A stretch of DNA of 64,000 nucleotides from Streptomyces sp. Ncost-T10-10d (GTDB taxonomy: Bacteria; Actinomycetota; Actinomycetes; Streptomycetales; Streptomycetaceae), in contig NZ_FMDF01000227.1 in NCBI RefSeq assembly GCF_900091955.1, positions 1 to 64,000 of the forward strand, given 5' to 3'. This document shows, piece by piece, positions 33,987 to 42,133 of the stretch. Within the stretch, counting starts at the first letter, position 1; each line of letters begins with the position of its first letter. The notes under the pieces were generated by a model that worked only from the letters and a program-made list of their open reading frames with translations, was not told where the DNA came from and searched no databases. The translations under genes and the position numbers were made by a program.

Positions 33987-35456
33987 ATGGGTACGGATTT
34001 CGACAAGAAGACTCACGAGGAGATGCTGAAGTGGCTGGACCAGGCCAACAGTGGTGAGATCCAGGGGGCTGCTGATCGTCTGAAGAGCGCGGCGTCGGAG
34101 ATTCGCAAGATTGCCGAGGACTTGAAGGTCCGCCCGCAGTGGGTGGAGTGGAAGGGCGAAGGGGCCAACGCGTTCCGCACGTGGAGTGCGGACCTGGCCA
34201 ACGCGACGCTGCGCCTGGGGGATTACAGCGAGGGCGCCTCGAAGTGGCTCGGTGAGGCATCGAACGCGATCGCGTCGGCACAGGTGTCGATTCCTCGGAC
34301 GGAGGCGGGCGCACAGGCGAATCTGGAGGCCGCCCTCGCCGCACGAAACGACCCTGATGCGTCGGCGGTGGCGAAGAAGTCAGCAGAGACGTTGATCGCG
34401 TCGAGGGAGAAGAACCGCGAAGAGGCGGCTGCGCAGATGCGGAGGTTGGCGCAGACGTACAGCTTCTCGTCGACGCAGATGGCGGGCCTGGAGAAGCCGG
34501 TGTTTCCGGCTATGCCAGAGGCGATCGCGCCGCAGGGTGCACAGAAGCACGACGGGGCACAAGACGGACACGTCGTGCTTGGAGGTGGATACGGGCCTGC
34601 TGCCAGCGGCGCGGGTTACACCACCACTGCATCGGGACATGAAACCGATGCAACAGTTGGTGTGACGGCGCCCGGGGGCATGGGCATGACCTCGCACACC
34701 GTGTCGCCCCCCGCCTCGAGACCGGTGGATATGGGGATTGATGGACTGGCCGTGCTGCCGGATGCTCCATCCACCCCGCCCGCCAACCCTGCGGTACCGC
34801 CGACCGGACCCAGGCAGGACACCGTCCTCCCGCCGACTGTGGGCGTACTTCCGCCTGTCCCCAGTGTCAACCCCTCCGCACCGCCCCGCACCAGTGGAGG
34901 GGGCAGAACGCTCGGGATGCCACGTCCGCCGGTGTCTGCCCCGGGTGTGAATCCGCTTGCCCCTGGGCCCGTGGGCCGTTCCACCGGGCCAGGGATCACC
35001 GGCGGGCGTGTTGTGCCCCCAACCTCAGGCCGTCCTGCGGTCGGTATTCCGCGTGGGATGGTCATGGGCACCGAGAACGCTCACGGCTCGGCACCCATGG
35101 GACGTGCTCCGGGCATGAGCGGTGGGATTGGTCCCGGCGTTTCTCCGAACTCAGCTGGCGGCGGACGTCGACTGGCCAGCGAGGCGGGTGGCGTGGTCGG
35201 GGGACGCCAGCAGCAGGGTCGACCGGGTGTGCGACCGTTCACGCCTGGAGGGTCAGGTCTGCTGAGAGGTGGCGCCTCGGGGGAATCCGAGCGCGGCGCA
35301 GGGCTGGCAGGACGGGGTGGTGGGATCGCTCCTCAAGGCTCTCGGACGCATGGGGCAGGGCGCGACGAGGGCGGCGAGCGGCCGGACTACCTGGTTGAAG
35401 ACGATGAGACCTGGCAGCAGGGTGAACGACGGGTTGTCCCGCCGGTCATCGACTGA
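33987..35456 (+). CDS. WXG100-like N-terminal domain protein with a proline/glycine-rich C-terminus
   Basis: The 489-residue protein opens with a helical domain (residues 1-160) containing a WxG turn (WVEWKGEGANAFRTW) between long amphipathic helices, as in ESX substrates. From about residue 175 it is low-complexity, rich in Pro, Gly, Thr and Val (PTGPRQDTVLPPT, GRSTGPGITGGR), ending in an acidic EDDETW segment. The layout recalls PPE/EspB-like proteins: a helical secretion domain plus a flexible tail. It lies between a small helical protein and a mycosin homologue. No signal peptide is present. Confidence 0.8.
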   Translation: MGTDFDKKTHEEMLKWLDQANSGEIQGAADRLKSAASEIRKIAEDLKVRPQWVEWKGEGANAFRTWSADLANATLRLGDYSEGASKWLGEASNAIASAQVSIPRTEAGAQANLEAALAARNDPDASAVAKKSAETLIASREKNREEAAAQMRRLAQTYSFSSTQMAGLEKPVFPAMPEAIAPQGAQKHDGAQDGHVVLGGGYGPAASGAGYTTTASGHETDATVGVTAPGGMGMTSHTVSPPASRPVDMGIDGLAVLPDAPSTPPANPAVPPTGPRQDTVLPPTVGVLPPVPSVNPSAPPRTSGGGRTLGMPRPPVSAPGVNPLAPGPVGRSTGPGITGGRVVPPTSGRPAVGIPRGMVMGTENAHGSAPMGRAPGMSGGIGPGVSPNSAGGGRRLASEAGGVVGGRQQQGRPGVRPFTPGGSGLLRGGASGESERGAGLAGRGGGIAPQGSRTHGAGRDEGGERPDYLVEDDETWQQGERRVVPPVID

Positions 35457-35483
35457 TCAACACAGAACTGACAAGGGATTCGG

Positions 35484-36890
35484 ATGCGCATCAGGAGCTG
35501 GGAACTTACACGACGGCGAACCGCGACGTCGGTCGCGTTGAGCCTGCTTCTGATGGGCGCCGCCGCCATGCCCGCGTCTGCCGACACCGCACGCTCCATG
35601 CAGTGGCACCTCGATGTCATGAAGGCCGAAGAGATGTGGAAGACGAGCACGGGCAAGGGAGTCGTTGTGGCCGTGCTCGACAGTGGTGTGGATCCATCGA
35701 ACCCTGACCTTGGCGGACAGGTGCTCAAGGGAAAGGACTTGGAGCCGGATGCCGCGGGTGACGAGCACACCGACTACGACGGTCATGGTACGAGCATGGC
35801 AGGGCTGATCGCAGGGACGGGAAGAAGTAACGGAGGAAGAGGCGCGTTCGGGCTTGCGCCGGGGGCCAAGATTCTCCCAGTCCGCATGCCTGAGTCCGGA
35901 GTTGGCGCAAACCAGGCAGAGGGGGACGCCGAATTCAATCGGGTTGCTCCCGTGGCGATTCGGTACGCGGTCGACCGAGGCGCAAAGGTCATCAACATTT
36001 CCCTGGGCGCCCACGCAGGGTCGCAGGCCCTGACGGATGCCGTGAAGTACGCACTCGACAACGGATCGTTGATCTTTGCTGCCGCCGGCAACAGCGGTAA
36101 AGGGTCCAACATGCTGGAATACCCGGTCGGAACACCAGGGGTTGTCGGTGTTGGGGCCATCGACCAGGATGGGAAGAAGACCGACGAGTCCCAGTACGGG
36201 CCGCAGATCGATTTCACGGCGCCAGGCATTGACATGGTCCACCCCTGCACAGGCGGAACTCAGTTGTGCAAGACGAGCGGAACCAGTGATGCCACTGCCA
36301 TCGCCTCCGCGTCTGCCGCCCTCATCTGGTCCAAGCACCCTGACTGGACCAACAATCAGGTCCTCCGCGTCATGCTGAATACGGCCGGTGGTCCGACCAG
36401 CGGTGCCAAGCGGAATGACTACGTGGGTTACGGCTCTGTCCGCCCCCGCATTGCCCTGAAGACCCCGGGCGACCCCGGCCCGGCCGACGCGTACCCGCTC
36501 CCCGACCTCGCGGCGGCCGAGAGCCCCAGCCCTTCTGCCGAGCCTTCCAAGGCGACCGGAAGTTCAAAGGACACTGACAAACCCGCCACAGCAGCCTCGG
36601 CATCCGGCGACACCAGCAGCAAGACCGGCCTCTGGATCGGCCTAGGTATCGGCGCAGTCGCGCTCATCGGCGCGGCGGCCGCCGCCTTGGCCGTCCGCTC
36701 CCGCCGCCGCAAGGCCGCCGCAGCCGCACCGCCCGCGTACCCGTACCAGCCTCCGCACCCCAACCCGTACCAGCAGCCCCAGGCGCAACATCAGCCCACG
36801 CCCCCGAGTTTCGGGCCCCCTCCCCCTGGCCACCCCGGCTTCAACTCGCCCTACGGCGACCCTCCGTACGGTGAAGGGCCAAGGAACTGA
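35484..36890 (+). CDS. Mycosin-like subtilisin protease (S8 family, type VII secretion-associated)
   Basis: The 468-residue protein has a signal peptide (about residues 1-33). Its S8 domain has catalytic Asp66 (VAVLDSGVD), His101 (DGHGTSMAG), oxyanion Asn203 (AAAGNSG) and Ser268 (TSGTSDATAIA). A Pro/Ser/Thr linker, one membrane helix (about residues 382-404) and a Pro/Gln/Tyr-rich cytoplasmic tail follow. This architecture is that of MycP proteases of type VII secretion systems, which process substrates at the outer face of the membrane. AAGGGA precedes the ATG. It closes a three-gene unit and has no EccB/C/D/E neighbours in this window. Confidence 0.9.
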   Translation: MRIRSWELTRRRTATSVALSLLLMGAAAMPASADTARSMQWHLDVMKAEEMWKTSTGKGVVVAVLDSGVDPSNPDLGGQVLKGKDLEPDAAGDEHTDYDGHGTSMAGLIAGTGRSNGGRGAFGLAPGAKILPVRMPESGVGANQAEGDAEFNRVAPVAIRYAVDRGAKVINISLGAHAGSQALTDAVKYALDNGSLIFAAAGNSGKGSNMLEYPVGTPGVVGVGAIDQDGKKTDESQYGPQIDFTAPGIDMVHPCTGGTQLCKTSGTSDATAIASASAALIWSKHPDWTNNQVLRVMLNTAGGPTSGAKRNDYVGYGSVRPRIALKTPGDPGPADAYPLPDLAAAESPSPSAEPSKATGSSKDTDKPATAASASGDTSSKTGLWIGLGIGAVALIGAAAAALAVRSRRRKAAAAAPPAYPYQPPHPNPYQQPQAQHQPTPPSFGPPPPGHPGFNSPYGDPPYGEGPRN

Positions 36891-37375
36891 TCAGGCGTTG
36901 AAGGACAACAAAGCCGGTCGGCCGCCAGACGGGACGACATTGTCGGCGGCCGCCCTGCTCCGCAGGCTTCCGGCCGGCCGACGAGCAGTCTTCCTCGCGG
37001 CACCGTCATCGGTGGCGAGGAACCCGCTCCGTCCGTGAGTCAATGGGGCGTGGCATGGGCGGCACGGTGGTGGTCGACGTCTGGCAGGTGAGACCGGTTG
37101 GGTGGCCGGTGGCCGCCCACAGCAGCCCGGACGCGCGAGCGCTCGCGCGTACGAACCAATCTTCGTATCTGTACCGGCCTTCTTGCCCTCAGCATGAGTT
37201 CACACCCCGGCGGCCTTCCGGCCCCCTCCCGCAGCCCCTCACGGCTCCAACTTGCCGCACGGCGGAGCTCCATAAGGTCGGCCGAGCAGTTGAGTTCGCA
37301 TTCATGTCCCCTTTCCCGCGTCCCTGTGCTGCGCCGGGGATTTGGGGTGGGCAGGCGGGTTCCGTGCCGGCAAGG
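36891..37375. other. Gene-free stretch with a 20-bp perfect palindrome
   Basis: These 485 bp hold no convincing coding frame on either strand. A perfect palindrome, acgcgcgagc|gctcgcgcgt, is at 37131-37150. A weak 8-bp stem (cggccgcc/ggcggccg, 36919-36952) may terminate the protease gene. Base composition is mixed, suggesting an old rearrangement or decayed DNA. Confidence 0.55.
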
Positions 37376-37633
37376 TCATTGACGGCGACTCGGTGCTTTT
37401 GGTCGCCTTGCGAGGGCGTAGAAATAACCAAGCACGAGAAGCAAGCCTAGTATGCCAAGCCCGACAAATGAGAGGATTTCACGCACTCCTGCCCCATTGG
37501 AAATGCCGGAAACTGTTCCCACGACACCCGCCAGGGTTCCCAGAATTCCCATAATGAAGATTCTGTGATTCCCGAAAATGCCATCGATCAAGAACCGCCC
37601 GCCTCGCCCCGACAGGCCTTCCCCTCTGTTCAT
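37376..37633 (-). CDS. Small membrane protein of unknown function
   Basis: The 85-residue protein has two hydrophobic helices (about residues 28-44, IMGILGTLAGVVGTVSG; and 52-73, SFVGLGILGLLLVLGYFYALA) and a basic tail (RRPKAPSRRQ). The start at 37633 has GTGAGG six bases upstream. Base composition is clearly lower in GC than the neighbours, pointing to horizontal acquisition. It follows another minus-strand frame by eight bases. No family is recognised. Confidence 0.55.
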   Translation of the reverse strand: MNRGEGLSGRGGRFLIDGIFGNHRIFIMGILGTLAGVVGTVSGISNGAGVREILSFVGLGILGLLLVLGYFYALARRPKAPSRRQ

Positions 37634-37641
37634 TGCACGCC

Positions 37642-38085
37642 TCACTTCCAATGCACTCTCCCTGGGTCTCGGGGTGCCATTATTTTCGCGTCCGGCCGTT
37701 CCGAGGCGCTCTGTGCAGGGGTGTAATAGAAATCCAGCCCGGTGGCAACGACGCCGGCAGGAAAACCGAAGACCTTTCCGCCCAGCCCTCCGATCTTGTT
37801 CATCAGCGTCGGCTTTCGATGTAGCCCTCCACCGCCAGATGTTTCCACCAACCATGCCCCCATGCCAGCCGCATAGGCGGGCGTCCCGCCGATAAAATAC
37901 GACCTGGCGCTGGCCCAGTCACGTTTCTGGATGCTGTCGGCGCTGTTTAGCCTTGGCCCCCGAGGCGACCGCGGCAACGTCCTGCACTGGTCCGCCTGAC
38001 GCCTCCGCCACCAACGCCGAGCTGCTGAAACCCGCCACCTTAACGACCTGACGGACTCGACCTCGGTCACGTTCTCACTGGTCAT
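37642..38085 (-). pseudogene. Unknown gene, probably frameshifted
   Basis: The continuous frame starts MTSENVTEVESVRSL and ends with sequence that looks coding (SYFIGGTPAYAAGMGAW; KVFGFPAGVVATGLDFYY). Its middle part (about 37950-38045) is Arg/Trp-rich and unlike a protein. The neighbouring frame there reads naturally (VAGFSSSALVAEASGG, VQDVAAVASGAKAK). The best explanation is two compensating frameshifts, so the gene is broken or the sequence has errors. It would be the first gene of a two-gene unit with the small membrane protein downstream. No family is recognised. Confidence 0.45.
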
Positions 38086-38258
38086 CAATACATCTTCCAT
38101 GACCGGGAGTTGCACCGAACGTTTTACAGTCCCGGAACGAGGGCCTCCAGTCTCAAGTTACGATCAGTTCTTTGCGGTGACTCTAGGATTTCGATCACGT
38201 GTATGACTTACTGAGGCCATGCCGTCCTAACGAGGGACGCCTAGGGGAAAGGTGCCTC

Positions 38259-38930
38259 GTGAGCATCATCAAACGGGGATCAGTAGGTTCCGTCATCGCG
38301 TTCGCTGTACTCGCCGGGATAGCGACGGCGCCCGCGTACGCGCGGCCGGCATCGGCTGTTTCAGCCGATGACCCGGAGCCGGTGGGCACCGCTCCGCCGA
38401 TGGAGCCGGAAGAAGGCGATCTGGTCGACGCCACGGATCCCGAGCCCGAGCCGGAGGAGACTATTCCGCCGGGCAAGCCGGGTGACACGACGAACGGGGA
38501 GTATTGCGGTCCGACGCAGGCCGTCTACACACCCAAGACCAAGGGCACCAAGTACCACAAGGGTGTGGGACCGACGAACGCCAACTACAACGGGACATCA
38601 CGCACCGCGCGTTCGACGTTCACCTCCGAGGTCACCGGTGAAGTCGGAGTCAGCATCACGGCAGGCCTGACGACCAGCATCGACGCGATGATCGCGAAGA
38701 TCGAGGGCAAGTGGGAAGTCAACCTGAGCGCCAAGCTGACAGCGAAGATGGGCAACCAGATCTCGGTGGACACGCCTCCGAAGACGACGACGAACGCCAG
38801 CTACGGCGTCTACCGGCTCAAGAACACCGGCACGAGCTACAAGATCTACAGCAACTGCAAGACCTCAGCAGTAAAGACCATTACCAGCTACACACCCATG
38901 AAGGTGGGCTGGGCCCTGTGGGAGGGCTGA
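38259..38930 (+). CDS. Secreted protein with acidic proline-rich linker and beta-rich C-terminal domain
   Basis: The 223-residue protein starts at a GTG preceded by GGGGAAAGG. A signal peptide with an alanine-rich cleavage region (VIAFAVLAGIATAPAYARPA) is followed by an acidic Pro/Glu linker (EPEPEETIPPGKPG). The C-terminal domain of about 130 residues is Thr/Ser-rich, with alternating polar/hydrophobic stretches (VGVSITAGLTTSIDAMIAKI, WEVNLSAKLTAKMG) and two Cys that may pair. The alternation looks like beta strands of a sheet or pore-forming fold, but I recognise no family. Its end overlaps the start of a lipoprotein gene by 13 bp. Confidence 0.72.
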   Translation: MSIIKRGSVGSVIAFAVLAGIATAPAYARPASAVSADDPEPVGTAPPMEPEEGDLVDATDPEPEPEETIPPGKPGDTTNGEYCGPTQAVYTPKTKGTKYHKGVGPTNANYNGTSRTARSTFTSEVTGEVGVSITAGLTTSIDAMIAKIEGKWEVNLSAKLTAKMGNQISVDTPPKTTTNASYGVYRLKNTGTSYKIYSNCKTSAVKTITSYTPMKVGWALWEG

Positions 38931-39421
38931 GCTTTCCGGTTCCTGCCCGTGTTTCTTCCTGCCTCGCTGCGACTGTCATGACCGCGCTGGCGCTGGCTGG
39001 ATGCAGCGGGGAGAAGGAGCCCTCAGCAACCGAACCAACCACCTCGCGATCTGCACGGCCCAGCCCCTCCCAGATTAGTGACCGGGCCGAGCACATCGAA
39101 GGCGAGACGGTTTCCCGGGCGCCCAAGCCTGTCAATGACGGGCAGGTTCTGTTGTCCGTCACGTCCAAGCAAGGGAATGCTGAACTTCCTCTGACCAAGG
39201 AAATCGGCGCGGGAACGCTGGCCATCCAGGTCAATTGCCAAGGCAAGGGAATCCTTAACGTCAACGTCGACCCCGTGGGGCTCTCCTTTCCTCTGAACTG
39301 CGTCAACGAGGAAGTCAGTAGCACCTACAACGAAATCCATCTAAAAAGAGCGCGCAGCGAAGGCACCGTGCGGGTATCGGCCCCCTCGACGGTTCGCTGG
39401 GCCCTCACAGCCGAGCAATAG
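38918..39421 (+). CDS. Lipoprotein coupled to the preceding secreted protein
   Basis: The 167-residue protein has a lipobox (ALALAGC) after a hydrophobic stretch, then a Ser/Thr/Pro linker and a compact domain. The GTG at 38918 lies inside the previous gene's end with GGGCTGGG-type purines upstream, so translation is probably coupled. Two Cys in the mature part (VNCQG; LNCVN) may form a disulfide. It ends in TAG. The same frame continues open for 27 codons beyond this stop, suggesting the stop is a recent mutation. No family is recognised. Confidence 0.68.
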   Translation: MGGLSFPVPARVSSCLAATVMTALALAGCSGEKEPSATEPTTSRSARPSPSQISDRAEHIEGETVSRAPKPVNDGQVLLSVTSKQGNAELPLTKEIGAGTLAIQVNCQGKGILNVNVDPVGLSFPLNCVNEEVSSTYNEIHLKRARSEGTVRVSAPSTVRWALTAEQ

Positions 39422-39505
39422 GCCTCACTCAGCAAGGAGGACGAGGCACGCTTGCGGGAAATGATGAAGGAAGCGTTCAGGGAAGAGCCGACGATCGCCT
39501 CCTGA
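39422..39505 (+). other. In-frame continuation beyond the lipoprotein TAG
   Basis: Directly after TAG the same frame encodes 27 residues with strong helical coding character (SLSKEDEARLREMMKEAF) before TGA at 39503-39505. A CAG-to-TAG change would explain the stop. An alternative is a leftover 3' fragment of another gene. No start codon with a ribosome binding site precedes it. Confidence 0.45.
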
Positions 39506-39670
39506 TCTCCGGATCGTACGAGAGAAGGCGACTGCCCGCGCCGCGCGCAGGGTGGTCGCCTTTCGTATGTGGGGACCCGGTGCAGATGCGGGTCGGTGGA
39601 AATCGCTTTATATGCATGGAGTTGAGTAGGTTCCCTGAGTGGCCCAGCGACTGCGGCGGGGGCGGCTCGC

Positions 39671-39890
39671 TTGCCGCTCGAGACGGTTCTCCGGCTGGAG
39701 GAGTTGCTGTTCCCGTCGATCACGGACGTGGCGGTGTTGTCGGTGGACGTGAACAGCGAGGCGATACGTGTCGAGGCCCGCAGGACCACGACCGGGGAGG
39801 CGAACGCCGGTTCCGGCTTGCGGTTTCCGCTGCGTCAACTCCTACGGTCGTCTGTGTGGCCGGACAGACCGGCCTGGCGATGGGAGGCAC
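39671..39890 (+). pseudogene. N-terminal fragment of an ISL3-type transposase
   Basis: The frame beginning LETVLRLEELLFPSITDVAV ... DVNSEAIRVEARRTT resembles the start of ISL3-family transposases. The following CPxCG zinc motif is only seen in a shifted frame (ACGFRCVNSYGRLC). The sequence then runs into the TipA-like gene, so at least 80% of the transposase is gone. The gap 39422-39894 is otherwise without genes. Confidence 0.6.
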
Positions 39891-39894
39891 GGCA

Positions 39895-40656
39895 ATGGCC
39901 TGGTCGATCGCGGATGTGGCCCGGATGTCCGGGGTGACGTCCCGGACGCTGCGGCATTACGACGAGATCGGTCTGCTGCCGCCTGCGTGGATCGGAAGCA
40001 ATGGGCATCGCAACTACGAAGAGGCCGATCTGCTGCGGCTGCAGCAGATCTTGCTGATGCGGGAGTTGGACCTGGGGCTGCGCGAGATCCAGGCGGTTCT
40101 GGACAGTCAGGTCGACCGGGTGGCCGTGCTGCGCGAGCACCGCCGGCGGCTGCTCAGGGAGCATGACCGACTGGAGACGCTCGTCCGCACGGTTGAGCGG
40201 ACCATCGCCGAACTGGAGGAAGGCAAGGACAACAACGACATGGAAAAGATCAACAGGCCGGAGAACCTGTTCGAGGGATTCGAGCCCTCCCCTGCTGAGG
40301 CCGAGGTGCGCGAGCGGTGGCCGAAGGCGTGGGAGCAGTCCCGGCAGGCCCTCGAGACGATGACCGCCGAGGACCAGGAGCAGTGGCAGCGTGAGGTGAC
40401 GGCACAGATGATCCGCTTTGCGGAGTTCATGGTGGCCGGCACCCCGGTTGCCGATCCTGCGGTGCAGGTCGAAGTGGGCGCCCACCATCAGGGCATCTGC
40501 CGGTTCTGGACCCCGAACGCGGTTGCGTACAAGGGACTGGGCCGGACCTACGTCGACGACCCGCAGATCCGCGCGAACTACGACAAGATCGCCGACGGGC
40601 TGGCCGTCTACCTGCGCGACGCGATGGTCGTCTACGCCGATGCCCAGCTGAGCTGA
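39895..40656 (+). CDS. MerR-family regulator with TipAS-type antibiotic-binding domain (TipA-like)
   Basis: The 253-residue protein has a MerR winged HTH (WSIADVARMSGVTSRTLRHYDEIGLLPPAW), the coiled coil (LREHRRRLLREHDRLETLV) and a C-terminal TipAS domain (EVRERWPKAWEQSRQ; GHHQGICRFW-like HHQGICRFWTPN; YKGLGRTYVDDPQIRANYDKI). TipA of S. lividans binds thiostrepton-like thiopeptides covalently and activates its own gene. GGGAGG lies six bases before the ATG at 39895. It stands alone here, downstream of a transposase remnant. Confidence 0.9.
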   Translation: MAWSIADVARMSGVTSRTLRHYDEIGLLPPAWIGSNGHRNYEEADLLRLQQILLMRELDLGLREIQAVLDSQVDRVAVLREHRRRLLREHDRLETLVRTVERTIAELEEGKDNNDMEKINRPENLFEGFEPSPAEAEVRERWPKAWEQSRQALETMTAEDQEQWQREVTAQMIRFAEFMVAGTPVADPAVQVEVGAHHQGICRFWTPNAVAYKGLGRTYVDDPQIRANYDKIADGLAVYLRDAMVVYADAQLS

Positions 40657-40671
40657 CCGACGGCTCACACT

Positions 40672-40695
40672 GCCGGGGGGCTGCAGACCCCCGGC
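40672..40695. terminator. Hairpin between convergent tipA-like gene and the 40774 gene
   Basis: An 8-bp stem (gccggggg / cccccggc) with an 8-base loop lies 15 bp after the regulator's stop. Confidence 0.6.
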
Positions 40696-40773
40696 GACAA
40701 GCAACTCTCCGCCGTGCTCAGAACACCCGACCCACCGGCCACGATCGCGGCGGCACGCCGGCTACTCCTACTC

Positions 40774-41295
40774 CTACTGCTCCTCCTCGTCGTACTCGTC
40801 GGAGTCGCCCAGCAGGTCGGAGAGGCGCTGGGTGGTGGGGTTGCCCAACTCATCTTCGGTGGAGAACAGTCCGTGCACGGCGCCCATCGGATAGATGGCC
40901 TCCTCCGTGTCTTCTCCGGGTACCCCCACGCAGGGGTCGTCGACGACCCCTGACGGATCCGCCTCCCCGAACAGGGACGGCAGTTCGGCGCCCTTCACGG
41001 CGAACGGCTCGAACTTCCACACCGCCCCCTGGGCGCGGCAGACCACTTCCCCGATGTACCAGCATGCCCCTTGAAGAAATGCGTCGCGTCGCGCTGCGAG
41101 GCTCTCCGTGTCGCCGTTGCACCGGCTGCGGATGAGGCCTTCCAGCGTGTCCAGGGACTGCGGGGAGAAGTCCCATGTCTCGGGGGTGCCGGTGGCCTCG
41201 GCCCAGTGCTCGAAGCTCTGGACGCGTTCGGTCAGCCACGCCGGCAGGTCGGGGTGAGTCTGCGGGGCGACGCCGGGGTCTGCGCGACCAGCCAT
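40774..41295 (-). CDS. Acidic cytoplasmic protein of unknown function
   Basis: The 173-residue protein is soluble and acidic with an unusual all-acidic C-terminus (GDSDEYDEEEQ). Visible features include an N-terminal helical part (HPDLPAWLTERVQSFEHWAE), a central segment (ACWYIGEVVCRAQGAVWKFEPF) and Cys-containing motifs. The start MAGRADPG at 41295 is preferred over the longer frame to 41427. It lies just before a type VII-like module but on the opposite strand. Its size and acidity would suit an immunity protein, but no family was recognised. Confidence 0.6.
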   Translation of the reverse strand: MAGRADPGVAPQTHPDLPAWLTERVQSFEHWAEATGTPETWDFSPQSLDTLEGLIRSRCNGDTESLAARRDAFLQGACWYIGEVVCRAQGAVWKFEPFAVKGAELPSLFGEADPSGVVDDPCVGVPGEDTEEAIYPMGAVHGLFSTEDELGNPTTQRLSDLLGDSDEYDEEEQ

Positions 41296-41679
41296 GACAC
41301 CCACTGTAGAGAGCCTCTCGGGTGGTAGGGGCGAACTGTCCTTCCTGTAAGCCCAGTTGACACGCCGATCCTCAACAACCCGAACGGCCCACGCTTCTCC
41401 TGTCGGTCCCTTCCAGTTGCAACTCACTTATGACTGAGGATAGTCGGGGCGCGCATCGGCCTGCGGAGTGTCTCTCATTTCGAGGGTGTCGGCGAGTCCT
41501 GGTGGGGTGCGGCGAGGAGTCGACGAACGGTAGGCATGGCTGCCCTTGGTTTCCATTTTATTCTGTTTCGCGAGAAAAGTGAGCACCTCCCGGGGTGCAT
41601 CGGCTGAAACTGAGCGGCTAGCGTGAGCGTCGGTGAAAATGGCTTCGACGGCATCCAGGAATGGGTAACGGGGGAATTC
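41296..41679. promoter_or_regulatory. Gene-free divergent region before the second type VII-like module
   Basis: About 380 bp without a convincing gene. An AT-rich patch (tttccattttattctgtttcg, around 41550-41570) is unusual for this genome and contains a -10-like TATTCT at 41559-41564. It probably carries promoters for both flanking genes. The open frame from 41623 extends the next gene but lacks a ribosome binding site. Confidence 0.4.
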
Positions 41680-42114
41680 GTGACGTTCGACGCAGAGTGG
41701 GCGGCACTTCGTGCGGAATCGACACAACGGGTCGATATGCGGCTCAACGGGGTCGAGGGCGGCACTGGTGGCCAAGCCGGCCCGGCCAACCCTGATCTGG
41801 CGGTCAATCAAGACCACTTGGGTGCCATTGGGCATGATGCGTACGGTTTGCGCACCCGGCTGTCCAAGGAGGGTGACCGCGCCCGGCCCGCGACCTTCGA
41901 AGCGGCGATCGCGCTTACCAATGGCAACTTCTCCAGTGGGACGGGACTGTTGAAGGTCCACGATCGGTGGAACACGCACCTGAAGACACTTCTTGATGCT
42001 TGCGCGCAGATTTCGAACCACCTTGATTACAGCAAGTCCGCCCATGCGAAGGACGATGTGCAGATCGGTGGCGATCTGATTTCTGTTTCCAAGCTCAACG
42101 AGTATCTGAAGTAG
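41680..42114 (+). CDS. Small helical WXG100-like partner protein
   Basis: The 144-residue protein starts with GTG (MTFDAEWAALRAES) preceded by GGGGGAA. It begins with FDxEWAxLRAE, a pattern I associate with small proteins encoded before large LXG/WXG proteins in streptomycetes. It is helical and soluble, without signal peptide. It ends 20 bp before the large 792-residue protein and is probably co-expressed as its chaperone or partner. An upstream GTG at 41623 would add 19 residues. Confidence 0.65.
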   Translation: MTFDAEWAALRAESTQRVDMRLNGVEGGTGGQAGPANPDLAVNQDHLGAIGHDAYGLRTRLSKEGDRARPATFEAAIALTNGNFSSGTGLLKVHDRWNTHLKTLLDACAQISNHLDYSKSAHAKDDVQIGGDLISVSKLNEYLK

Positions 42115-42133
42115 TGCGTGGGGGAACAGGGAC

